From: Cristatella mucedo
Taxonomy: Eukaryota; Bryozoa; Phylactolaemata; Cristatellidae
Direction: 5' to 3'
Length of the DNA stretch: 64,000 nucleotides
Assembly (NCBI GenBank): GCA_009760855.2
Contig: WPIO01000019.1
Location: 3,037,501-3,101,500, forward strand
Both the position numbers and the translations under genes were made by a program. The notes beneath the pieces were generated by a model. That model did no database searches and had not been told where the DNA came from. It saw only the letters and a program-made list of their open reading frames with translations. Positions 33,276 to 43,720 of the stretch are shown here, in pieces (position 1 is the stretch's first letter; each line of letters opens with the position of its first letter).

Positions 33276-36200
33276 TCATTTTAGAATCCTACTTTTTCCA
33301 CTGTCAAATGCAGGTATGCCTAGGCTTATTGATGTCACTAAAGGTAAACCTATCATTGTTAAGCATCTAATTATAACTTTGGAGGAATACCACTATCTCA
33401 AATTTGAGTCAGAAGTTGAAAGATGATCAAAATAGAGATTAGTGTTTGGGTATTATGAAGGATGAATAGAAGTGGAAAGGATATTGATTATAAGCTTAAA
33501 TGATTTGAACCTCCCGACATTAATCTTGACAATCTTAAAGCAACTTGCAGTTCTGATTTAGTAGATGTCATTAGTCAATGGTTACCTTTTTTTAGAAATG
33601 CAAAGATGACTACGCTCATTAAGGTAAAATAAGTGAGTGATACTGACGAAACTAGCACTGATATCTTATTCAGTAATATATAGACATAATTAGGCACATT
33701 ATATATTTTTCAGATTGTAATTGATAGAAATGTTTCCAAGATAGTAGAGCAATTACAAGAGCAGTCTGAAAGAAATTCAAATTGGGTAATTAGTGAGGTA
33801 CATGCATTATATGCGAAGTTTACCAGTTACATTCCTCAAACTGCAGAAACTTAAGGTAAATTCCCAGATAAACTGAGGAAAAATATATGTGTTATGAACA
33901 TAACGAATCACGAGGGCAATCTCTATGCTCTGTGTTGTGTAGTTACAAGTTTGATTTGGGGGAAAATCATGTAGAACAAATTAATGATCTCAAAGTGTTA
34001 TTAGAGAATAATTATCCATCACTTGTCCCAGATTTGGAAAGCATTATTTAAGGATAGTGAAGGAGGATCATCACTAGCGGCTACTAAGATTCCAAAGATG
34101 GCTGAGATATTTGGTGCTCGTGTAAATGATTATGAATTTAGTGCTGGTATTTCTCCATTGACAGTTAATCAAGAACTCGATAATCCTATAGATCTTTAGC
34201 TATACGAGAATACAGGAATTTCCCACTATTGTTCTAGTTAAAAAAACTTGAATGCACTCTGTAAGACGAAAGTTGATATACACCTAGGAAAATTTGGTAA
34301 GAGATGCCTATTAAAGTAATAAAGCAACTATGAATTGTAAGAGCTCATGACAGTTAGTTTAGACGGACATTGTGGAAACTCCGAGGTAAAAATGCTAACT
34401 GTAAGGGATAGAAAAGGTGGAAATGGTAACTTATTTGATGTCTCACTTTGTCTCTAATGCAGATTTTGAATGTTCTTTAATTGTGATTAGTGTTTGAGGA
34501 GGAGATATTTGTGTTTTAAAAGTTTCATTCCTGAAGCATACACCTTAATCCGGAGCATATGGCATAGCAGATAATGAGTCTAATAAAGTTTCACATAGAT
34601 ATTTCACAGGAAGTAGCTGTGTTACTAATATGATGGTGGATATTATGGAATAGTTATCTAACTTGAGAAAGAATAGCTATGATTACCACTAGAAAAGAAA
34701 GAAGAATTCGATATGTCAAAGATGACTGAATAAGAATATAAAACATTTGAGAAATCCGCTGATAGTTGGAAAGGTAATTAACATATAGAAGACCATAAGT
34801 TCTAGATAGTTGTCACTTAACTTGCAAGTAAAGAGGAAGTGCACACAGTGAATTTAGTTTAAAGTTAAGGGTCTTTGAAGGACGATCAGTTCTTCCAGTT
34901 TATATTCACAATTTACGAGGTTACGATTCTCATTCACTGGACTGTGGTAAAGATCATAAGAAAGTTAGTGCTTCAAATGTAGACAAGTTCTTAACAATAG
35001 AGTTTGGAGATTTATGCTTCAGAGATTCAGTTCTATTATTGTTATACCCTTGCCTAGAAGAACTAGTTAGGAATCTTAGAGACGCTAAAAATCCCTTTAA
35101 GATTACCAGGAGTGCATTTTCTAGATTTTTTTATTTTGATTTATCTCTGTTAATGAAGAAACGAACATACCCATACGTGTTCATGGATGGATATAACAGG
35201 CTTTATGGAACTAAAATTCCAAGCAACTACAAGTTCCACTCTTTTCTAACAAGAGATAATCAGGAAAGCTATAATCATGCAGTAAATATATGGAATTTTT
35301 TTATATAAATTATAAATATCATATATCATATAATATCATACATATAGAATATAATAATAATGATATAATATAATATAATATATATTATAATTGTATCATC
35401 AATCATTTCATCATATTATCATTATAATCATTATATCAAATTATATCATTATTATTATCATTATATATACGATATTATGATATGATATATTATAATATCT
35501 ATAGTCTATATAATTATAAATTAGTATCCTCAGCCAGTATCGTGAACTGCAGCTAAATTTAGATGTGCTATTACTTGCAGATGTTTATGAGGAATTTAGG
35601 AAATACATTTACTTGAGTTATCAAGTTGATTCTGCAAAGTTTACGAATACTCCTCAATTGACCAGGACCATTGGTCTTAAGTTTACTACTGTTATGTTAT
35701 AATTACTTACAGAAGTAGACAAGTATGAGTTCTTTGAGTGCAAAATAAATGGAGGAATGACACGGTTTTCTGAGTGTTATACAATGGCTAGCAATAAGCT
35801 AAAATAAAATGGATTTGATAAAGAAAAAGGCAAGTTTTGGTTAGTTGGTTAGCTGGATGTTACAAATCAATATGGATGGGCAATTAAACAAAAATGACCA
35901 TTTGGAAGTTTTAAGTTTGTTCTATAGAGCACAGTATAGACGTGCATTTGAATCTATAATGCTTCTTATTCGTACTGCTCAAAAAGGATTCTTTCTAGAA
36001 GTTGACATTAATTGTCCTACAGAACTTCGTGTAGGAATGAAATACTAGTTGAAGATTCACATGCAAAATAAAATTAGGGTGTAACCACGTCGGTAGTTAA
36101 GAAAAATTTGGTCACACTTTGATCATCTGAAATGTCTGAGAGCTGAAGAAAATCTATACCCAATGAACAGTATAGAATACAAGTTAAGAATCATAGGATG

Positions 36201-36345
36201 TATATGGTTAAGCAAAACAACTTCATAAAAATGTTAAAATAAAAGATACTTTTAAAAAACTTTGATTTATGCGTTGGCCTATGGACACCATCGAATTAAG
36301 GAAACTCAAAACACATATGTAAGTCATTATAATAATTATTTTTTA
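33276..36345 (+). pseudogene. Polinton-type DNA polymerase B fragment, copy P2 (decayed, internally deleted)
   Basis: Plus-strand remains of the same polymerase as copies P1 and P3, with many stops. Recognisable from left to right: NADFECSLI (first exonuclease motif, about 34451-34480), IHNLRGYDSH (second exonuclease motif, about 34915-34945), KKRTYPYVFMDGYNRL (35155-35205), QLNLDVLLLADVYEEF (35545-35595), NGGMTRF (about 35750), DVTNQYGWAIKQ (palm motif A, about 35855-35890), LEVDINCP (about 35998), then directly the C-terminal ALAYGHHRIKE (36265-36300). Palm motifs B and C are missing, as in P1. An AT-only filler (35306-35525) interrupts the frame. Confidence 0.8.
35306..35525. repeat. AT-rich low-complexity insertion in copy P2
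   Basis: About 220 bp made almost only of A and T (ATAATATAATAT-type runs) separate the HAVNIWNFF segment from the QYRELQLNLD segment. Copy P1 has these segments joined by about ten codons, so the filler is an insertion or microsatellite expansion. Confidence 0.8.
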
Positions 36346-36376
36346 AACATAATTTCCATTGTATAGAGGATACAAA

Positions 36377-36640
36377 ATGTCTGACCACGTGGCATTGTTC
36401 ACAAATATGACTCTATCAGCCTTGGATCTGATGATAGTCATTCAATTATATGTGTAGGTTAGTTCCTGATTTTAATAGCACATGCATAAATAAATCTGTT
36501 TCTGTGACAATTGTGATATCACTGATAACCTACTGGAGTGCACTGGGAAAATTAAGTAGCATGATTACAGAAGAAAAAGAAACTACTTGCGACAGATGTT
36601 GTGGAGGTATTCAGTACGCCTACTAACTAGGTGTTCATCT
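36377..36640 (+). pseudogene. Remnants of acidic ORF and ORF3, copy P2
   Basis: MSDHVALF at 36377 matches the start of the P1 acidic ORF. After about 80 bp the sequence skips, relative to P1, straight to VPDFNSTCINKS (36463 onward), the end of ORF3. From there an open frame runs through TTCDRCCGGIQYAY to a stop near 36625. Gene order agrees with P1 and P3. Confidence 0.5.
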
Positions 36641-36689
36641 ATTTTTTATGTGTATCTTTTTGTGTATAGTAGAGAGACAATGGCTGCAT

Positions 36690-37645
36690 CTGCATCAATG
36701 ATCACACATGCTCTACCAAATTTTCCCCTATAACTGCTTGCATCGTCACCTATTATTGAAAAGTTCTGTTTACATGACCGCATGCAGATCTCATTCAGTC
36801 TACAGTGTGTGGGTTCCTCTGCATTCAAAATTTCATGTGAATCGTGGAACTTAAAGAACCTCGATTTCGAAGCTGTCTTTGCAAGAATATCTTGCACAAG
36901 AAGGACTTGGTGATTGATAGTAATGATTTTCATAGAACCAACAGTCTATGCATTTGTGACACCTCGCCTCGACTTCTGTAACTCACTGCTTGCTGATCTA
37001 CCGGCCTGTGCAGTCATGCACTTAAAATGGGTGCCAAACTCTGCAGCTAGGCTTGTCTGTCGTGAGCATTGCAGTAATTACATCACACCACTTTTCGCTG
37101 ACCTGCAGTTGCTCCCAGTCTAGCAGTGCATCAAGTTTAAGAATCTCTCGCTCACTTTAAGCTCCCTTCATTTTTTGGCACCAGCATACCTATAAGATCT
37201 ACTCATCCACAATGCGAAGCACAGTACTACCGTCCGCTTTTCCAAATCTAATCGTATACTTGAACTTTGTACGAACATCAAATCCTTCGGAAACCGTGCC
37301 TTTAGCTCGCATGCTATAAAGCTTGGAACTCACTCACTGTTAGCATCACGATATTCCCTGACTTGACGCCAATAAAGAACAAGCTAAACATCCTTCTGTT
37401 TAGTGCAGCATTAATAGATCTATAGGATTCTTCCTTTGTGTGCCTATTCTTGCTGACACTGTGAATTCTGAAACTAACCGTATTTGCATGCTGACCATTT
37501 AAAGTCACCTCTAACCATGCTACGCTTGCTGTCATTGAGCATGCTACCAATAATCAGTCAATCATGGTTCCTTTGCAGCAAATGTAGAGTTCCTAGAGAG
37601 AGATTAGGTTCTCTGAGGGTGCAATGCAAATTTGTTATTATTATA
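36690..37645 (+). mobile_element. LINE-A copy A8, internally deleted
   Basis: The plus strand has endonuclease-domain DNA (36690-36905; reverse of the 36646-36933 minus frame) joined directly to the C-terminal domain (36945-37330; FVTPRLDFCNSLLADLPA, NSAARLVCREH). A 3' UTR follows, with AGATTAGGTTCTCTGAGGG and a TTATTATTATATTA tail at about 37635-37655. The whole RT core is missing. It interrupts the P2 Polinton-like block. Confidence 0.75.
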
Positions 37646-37699
37646 TTACAAATACTACGGATATATCTGATTCGAATCAAGCTTCTTCAGCTGCTCTGC

Positions 37700-38211
37700 T
37701 ATAATCTTATATTGATTATCTAGTTAAGTCTAGAATGACTGCTTATGACGCAACAACTCTCTATTCAGAGATCTCAAACTTCGCGGATCAGTTTGTTAAG
37801 AAGTTCTCTGTTGCTGAATGTGATGCAGAAGTATAAAAAATTTATCTATTAATGCAAGAGTAAGTAAAATAACTACTGATTTAGACGCAACTGTGGCACA
37901 TAAAGTTGAAGTCTTCTTGATACTCTCGGAGAAATCTCATCTTATTCTACTTGGATTGCTAGTCAACTTCCAACAATACCTACTCTTTTTTCAGGAGTTT
38001 CTAGAGTTATGCCTAATATCTCTGGCATTGTTAAGGATGAATGTCATGAAATTCTGCAAGATATAAGAGAAGGAACTAGTGCTAGACAAAAAGCAACAAT
38101 TTATGGTGTTACAGTTTCCACTATTACTCCTTCAACTCCTTCGTTTACTCCTTCGGCTCTTGCTTCGGCTACCATTCCAGTTGGAACAGATCCCCCAAAA
38201 AATCTTGTTTA
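37700..38211 (+). pseudogene. Unknown ORF in the P2 block, possibly a Polinton structural gene
   Basis: A plus-strand reading with one stop or shift: SRMTAYDATTLYSEISNFA near 37730, then SSYSTWIASQLPTIPTLFSG near 37940 and MPNISGIVKDECHEILQDIR from 38009, ending in a Thr/Ser/Pro-rich tail (STITPSTPSFTPSALASATI) at 38211. The composition is coding-like and the AT content matches the polymerase remnants. The function is not recognised. Confidence 0.4.
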
Positions 38212-38929
38212 ATATAGAATGAGCCCAATTCCTACTGAGACAATGTCCAGAGAGGGTCTTAGAGAAGGTGTTACTCAGAAATAGCGATTTTGAAAGCTGT
38301 TCGTTTCCAATGGGTCGCATTGAGGACATTCGTCAGTTTTTGCTTGAAGCACTAAAATCAGAAGTGAAGTAAAAATATCTAAGAATAAGTCCCAAAAATC
38401 AATATAAATCTTGATAGTATAGTCAGAGATGAAAGTGCGTTTGCTGTGTTCTAGCGGATCTAAGAGGCAATTCTGTAAATAAAATAAATTAAGAAGCTTA
38501 TTTTGAAAAAGTGAAAACAAATGAGAGAAATCCATAGAGCGGTTCGTAACCGTGTATAGTCTCCATCATTTCTTTAGCTTAAAGAGTTTATCCAAGAAAA
38601 CCTTGATGGGATAATACCATTTTAAAATGATTTAATTTTCATTTCAGTAATTTTACAACTTTCGCAAGTGCTCCTGACTCTGTTTTAGTTATCTCGTTCA
38701 AAATTATTTCACTAGTTCCAAATGTAATCTTAGTGCTTACTTTATAAATAATTTCTCCAAGCAAACTACTACGCGACATTATAATTTTAAACCTGCTCAT
38801 TATATCTACATGCTATTTATATTACTGAAACTAAAAATCCTCTTCGAACGATTTGAATAAACAGCTCCCTTTATCAATCCAATAGTAATGCAACCATTAA
38901 GGCCAGATGTTTGATGTTAGGCCTATCAG
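38212..38929. other. AT-rich stretch with no recognisable gene
   Basis: Several stops occur in all frames. A further plus-strand reading (SFPMGRIEDIRQFLLEALKSE near 38300-38365) may continue the preceding ORF after a break. Nothing else is supported. Confidence 0.3.
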
Positions 38930-39385
38930 CTAACTTTGGATAAGTAAATGTAAATGAAATAGATTTTTTACCCAAAAGTTAATGGTTCCTTGAGTTATAG
39001 GTATTGAATTGGAAACACGTAAGTTTGCTGTGTTATTATTTATCAACATAATGTTTTTGACTGTAGAATATTTAGAGCCAAACATGCCTGAAACAATTAA
39101 GCATGGTTTGTAAGGTTCTTCCAAATGCTCAACGTAGATTCTAAGAATAACTGGTATTTTAAAACATAGTATATAAACTTCAATATTTGATGTTACTATT
39201 TGGTATCTTCTTATTTAACCTGACGAACCATGCACAAGTCTTTTAGTTTCAGTTAAACTAATTCCAGTTTTAACAGCATATAACGCTTTATCATCACTAT
39301 CGTTTCTTGTATCTAGTTGAGCGGAATTCATGTCTGTTATTTTTAACATCGGTTTATAATAAATCGGCTTTCTACATTTACGTAA
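38930..39385 (-). pseudogene. Unknown ORF on the minus strand of the P2 block
   Basis: About 145 codons remain open apart from a single in-frame stop. The reading includes MNSAQLDTRNDSDDKALYAV, LRIYVEHLEEPYKPCLIVSG and NSIPITQGTINFWVKN, ending at 38930. The beta-strand-rich, hydrophobic-alternating composition and the convergent orientation next to a Polinton polymerase are compatible with a capsid-type or other virion gene. This is inference; no family was recognised. Confidence 0.4.
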
Positions 39386-39570
39386 GACAATCCAGACAAA
39401 AATTTCTCCTGGTTCACATTACCTATTCCTAGATTGATTACTTTCTGTGTTTTTAGTATACTTTATATTTGTGAACCGAGTTTTCCTAAATGAAGTCTTT
39501 TAATTATTGGAAGATTCAAAAAGATTTTAGTAATTAAAGCAGTAAGTCAAACTAAAAAGTGTTAGCTGAT

Positions 39571-40140
39571 TTAAGAGCCTCTCTTGCATAGCAGCAGAAG
39601 AGCGTTTACGGCCATCACCACCACTTGCTTCGGAAATGAAGGATCGCCTATCGCCAGATTCAAACCCACGACTTCGGAACCGAGGTCATAACATGCAAGC
39701 GCCGTACGTAGTGTGCGTGCCATCATGGCCTGATATTTCAACAATTCTTCCATCATTTGCTTTAGTTTCTAAGCTGAAACTTATTTGTTGCGTCACTTCC
39801 TCGAATTGTGTATGAAACATTAGCATACTTTTTTTAATTAGCGGATATTTTCTTTGTAATTACGTGATCAAAATTTATTTTGTAAGATATATATTATCCG
39901 TAAAAGTCTTACATGTAAACATACTCTAAATAATCAATAGCAAACGAATAATTAATTAAATTATTTTCATCCATATTCAGTGTTCCTTTCGTAGCAAGAT
40001 AGTTTGTAGACAGCATTTTATCTTAATGCTATATAAACATACTTTGTATTTGTTAATTCAATAGTGAACTATCTCTTATAAATTGAATACTTTAAACTCA
40101 TTTCCATTATCTTCTGACCCACAATCTCCATATAAAACTC
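39571..40140. repeat. Inverted duplicate of 12430-13030
   Basis: It contains the SINE-like repeat (39571-39770, minus; B-box-like GTGGGTTTGAATC) and AT-rich DNA matching 12430-12880 in reverse. It lacks the second hairpin arm found there. It joins LINE A7 at the same point as its partner joins LINE A2. Confidence 0.65.
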
Positions 40141-41105
40141 TATTTATAACTCCGGCGGCTCAACATAACGCCTGTCCTTGGAATCCTCGCTCAATGTGCA
40201 ATAAACCACCTGTGATAAGCGACCATATTTCAAAAAGTTTTCGACCTGCTCGCCTTGACTCAAACTCGGCTGAAATGAGTAAACTGCTCGACAACGTATG
40301 GCGCAACCCTGGCTGGTTTCTCCTCTTTGACATCACTAGATCAATCAAAACCGGAGGTTGAGTTTCTATTATCACACGCTCGAAATTCGACTTCAAGACA
40401 TTTGCTATACCCGCGAAGCGGTCTTTCAAATACAATGTCCTTATTTCACCGTACAAAAACCTACCGATGGTAGCAGTAGTCTGCCGCTCACCAGGTATCA
40501 AGTCCTCCTTTATCTCAGATTTCTCGGATCTCTTTCCGATTTGGTGCGAAAGAAATCGATATTTAATCCGTATGGGAGATTTCAATATTCATTTTGATAA
40601 CTTATTTGAGGCCTTCAGCACTGAATTTCATGCACTGACTGACTCACTCTCTCTTTTGGTTCATGTGCATGGCCTTAATAACATCAAAGGTCACGCAGTT
40701 GCCAAAATTTTTGTTATATAACTGCACTTTGTCATTACCAATTATATACAAATCCTGATTATCTGACCACTTGCAGATCTCATTCAGTCTACAATACGTG
40801 CCCTCCTCCTCCTCACAAAAAATGCCCTGTGAATCGCGAACGCTCAAGACCCTTGATATCGATGCTGTCTGTGCGAGAATATCTGCTTCACCTCTGCTGT
40901 TCAATCCCCCTTCCGACACGTCATCATTGGTAGACTTCTACAACACGAGCATAGCTGACCCGCTCGACGAGGTTGCACCTCTGACGAAGCTCACAGTGCG
41001 CCCTCGCCTAAACGGCCTATGGTTTACAACAGAATTAAACTAGCTAGGTCTATTAAGCGAAAGCTTGAAAAAAGCATACAAAAGATCAGGACTGAATGTC
41101 CATCG
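40140..41105 (+). mobile_element. LINE-A copy A7 (endonuclease domain only)
   Basis: The plus-strand frame pieces 40083-40361, 40467-40721 and 40771-41043 cover NPRSMCNKP, MGDFNIHFDN and the domain end before RPRLNGLWFTT. Frameshifts separate them. It is the inverted duplicate of 6339-7295 plus 12379-12430. It ends where the SINE-like insertion begins. Confidence 0.8.
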
Positions 41106-41320
41106 ACAGGCAACGTGGACTACTACAGATTATAATAATAATTCTGTAGCCGAGTTCCATGGGTCAGAGGCTACGTCGCTTCAAGCCCAGCCATACTGTT
41201 GCCACGCTGCCGTTCCCCATGCCGCTGAACTAGGGTAAGACGAGCGGCCGTCAGGTTAAACATCTTTATAATAACTCATGCGCCCACAACAACCGGGGAA
41301 CTAAACAAATCTACAGGGTG
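41106..41320 (-). mobile_element. 3' end of the SINE-like insertion (duplicate of 6130-6338)
   Basis: Begins with ATTATAATAATAATTCTGTAG and matches the reverse of the last 210 bp of the 5433-6338 insertion. It is cut at 41320 by satellite DNA. The insertion therefore predates the inverted duplication. Confidence 0.75.
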
Positions 41321-41324
41321 GGTC

Positions 41325-43720
41325 GATTGCAATTCCTTGCATGAGAACGCGTGTGCACAATGGAGCGAAATCTTGTGGATGCACTTTGAACTGAGTCTAG
41401 TCCTATATGCAATGTCAATTAGAGCTTCGCAATGGCGATTTGAGGATGATTTGCAGCAAAATAGAGTGGATTGAGGTAGTTTTCCAGGTCATTTCAGGCG
41501 ATTGCCGTCCATTGCCACAGTGTGAGGATACACAGTCTTTTTTATTTTACGTGGTTGTGCACATAGCACGGTGCACTTTAATATGCAATAAAAACTGGAG
41601 CTCGGCGCAATGTATTTCGATTTTTTATGTGGTGGATTCCGTGAATTGAAGTGGATTGCGGTATCGGCCCGGGCTACAGCAGTTGATTGCAGCGCATCGC
41701 ATGAGAACGGCCGTGCCAATGCAAGTGAAATCGTTCTAATGCGATTGTCGCAGAGTTTGATGTCATATGCTATCAACAAAGGAGCTTTGCGATAAGGATT
41801 TCTTTCGTTTTATGGTGGAATGTAGTGGATTGCGGCTGATTGTGGTGGATTGTGGTATTGGCCTGGGCCACTGCAATCTTATTTCAGTGGAATTGGTGAA
41901 ACTCGTGAGCGGAATCGCGTGAAATTTACTGGGTACATTGTGCGTGTAGCTTAGTTTGATATTTCAGACTTTTTTGGAGTTGTTCGCAGCAGATTTGGGG
42001 TTGATTTGACGAGAACTAGAATGGATTGCGGTGGATTGCTGTACAGGTGTCCGGCGTCAAAGCTCATTTGCATAAGTTTGGGTTCGCGAAGCTGCACGAG
42101 AATTTGTGGACAGATAAATTCGAACGTGTACTACAATATCAGCGCACAATTTGAGCACGGCAATGCTTATGTCTGCTCGTTGCTAGACTAATTAGAGTTG
42201 ATTGCGGTGGATTGAGGTGGATGGTGGTAATTCGTCGAACCCGTCTCTGTGCTCTGACGGGTTGTACGAATTACCGCAATTTACTCTGATTAGTCTAAGA
42301 CGACTAGACAGTAGCCTTTCCGAGCTCAAATTTTGCGCTGATATTGTAATACATGTTTGATTTTATCCATCCACCGAATTTCACGTCGCTTCGCTAACAC
42401 GCACTCAAGAAAATGAGCTTTGATGCCGGACACCTGTACCAGCAATCCAGTGCAATCTATTCTAGTTCCCATGAAATCACCACAAATTAGCTTCACACAG
42501 CTCCAAAACGTTTGAAATATCAAACTACGCTACGCTTACAACGTACCCAGAGAATTTCGCGCGATTCTGCTCTCGCGTTCTCACGAAGTCCACGGAAATA
42601 ATATTGAGGTGGCCCAGGCCAATACCGCAATCCACCGCAATCCACTGCATTCCACTGATCAACGGAAGAAATCTTGTTCGAAAAGCTCCTTATTTGATTG
42701 CATATGACAACACACTCTGCAAAAATTGCACTTGAAAAATGGCAATTCCATTGGAACGGCCGTTCTCATGCAATGTGCTGCAATCGACTGCAGTAGTCCG
42801 GGTCAATACCGAAATCCACTTCAATCAGCCAAATCTACCGCACAGAAAGTTGAAATAGATCGCGCCGAGCTCCAGTTTGAATTACATATTAAAGTGCACG
42901 GTGCTGTATTCACAGCCACGTAAAGTAAAACATTGTGCATCCTTGCACTGTGGCAATGCTCGGCAATCGCCTGAAATGATTAGGAAACTGCTGCAATAAA
43001 CTGTATTCACTGCAAATCATTCTCAAATCGCCATCGCGAAGCTCTAATTGAGATTGAATATAACACTTGACTCAGTTCAAAGTGCACCACATAATTTCGC
43101 TCCGTTGTTTAAACGCGTTCTCATGCAATGAATTGCAATCAACTGCAACGGCCCAATCCCATGCTGCAATCCACCTCTGTCAGCTGCAATCCCCAGCACA
43201 GCGACCAGAACGCACATACACTAGAAGCTCTAATTATGATTTCAAGCTGTTCTACACAGCGGTTATTGTGTACTCGCATAACTTCACTGTAATTTCCTTG
43301 ACCATTCTGCAGCAATGCACTGCAATCGACTGCAATTGCCCGTGCCAGTAGTCAATCCACCAAAACCCGCCGCAAAACGACCAGAAGATGTACACTTTAA
43401 GCTCTAATAGTGATTGCATGTTGCTCTAATTTTCCGTTATTGTGTAATCGCACAATTTAACTGACTGCAATCGCCTCGACCATTTGGTAGCAATGCACTG
43501 TAATCGACTGCAATGGCCCTTGCCAATAAAGCAATCTACAGCAATCCGATGAAAAATGCCCTGAAATCGGTTTCGCAACGTCCAATTTTGAATGCATGTT
43601 ACAAATCACACTGGTTAAAGTCAACCGCATCATTTTAAGCAATGGCGCTCGTACAATCTCGGGCAATGCATTGCAATCGACGGCAACGGCTCGGCTCGAG
43701 CTGCCATTTTCACAAGAGAC
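41325..43720. repeat. Satellite palindrome, second copy
   Basis: Left arm 41325-42245 and right arm 42255-43150 are diverged reverse complements; for instance GAACGCGTGTGCACAATGG at 41345 opposes the region near 43110-43130. The centre, GGTAATTCGTCGAACCC...ACGAATTACC at 42226-42275, repeats the centre of the 17-19-kb palindrome but with mismatches. From 43150 to 43720 units continue in one orientation. Direct alignment with 17320-19700 holds over most of the length. Confidence 0.8.
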
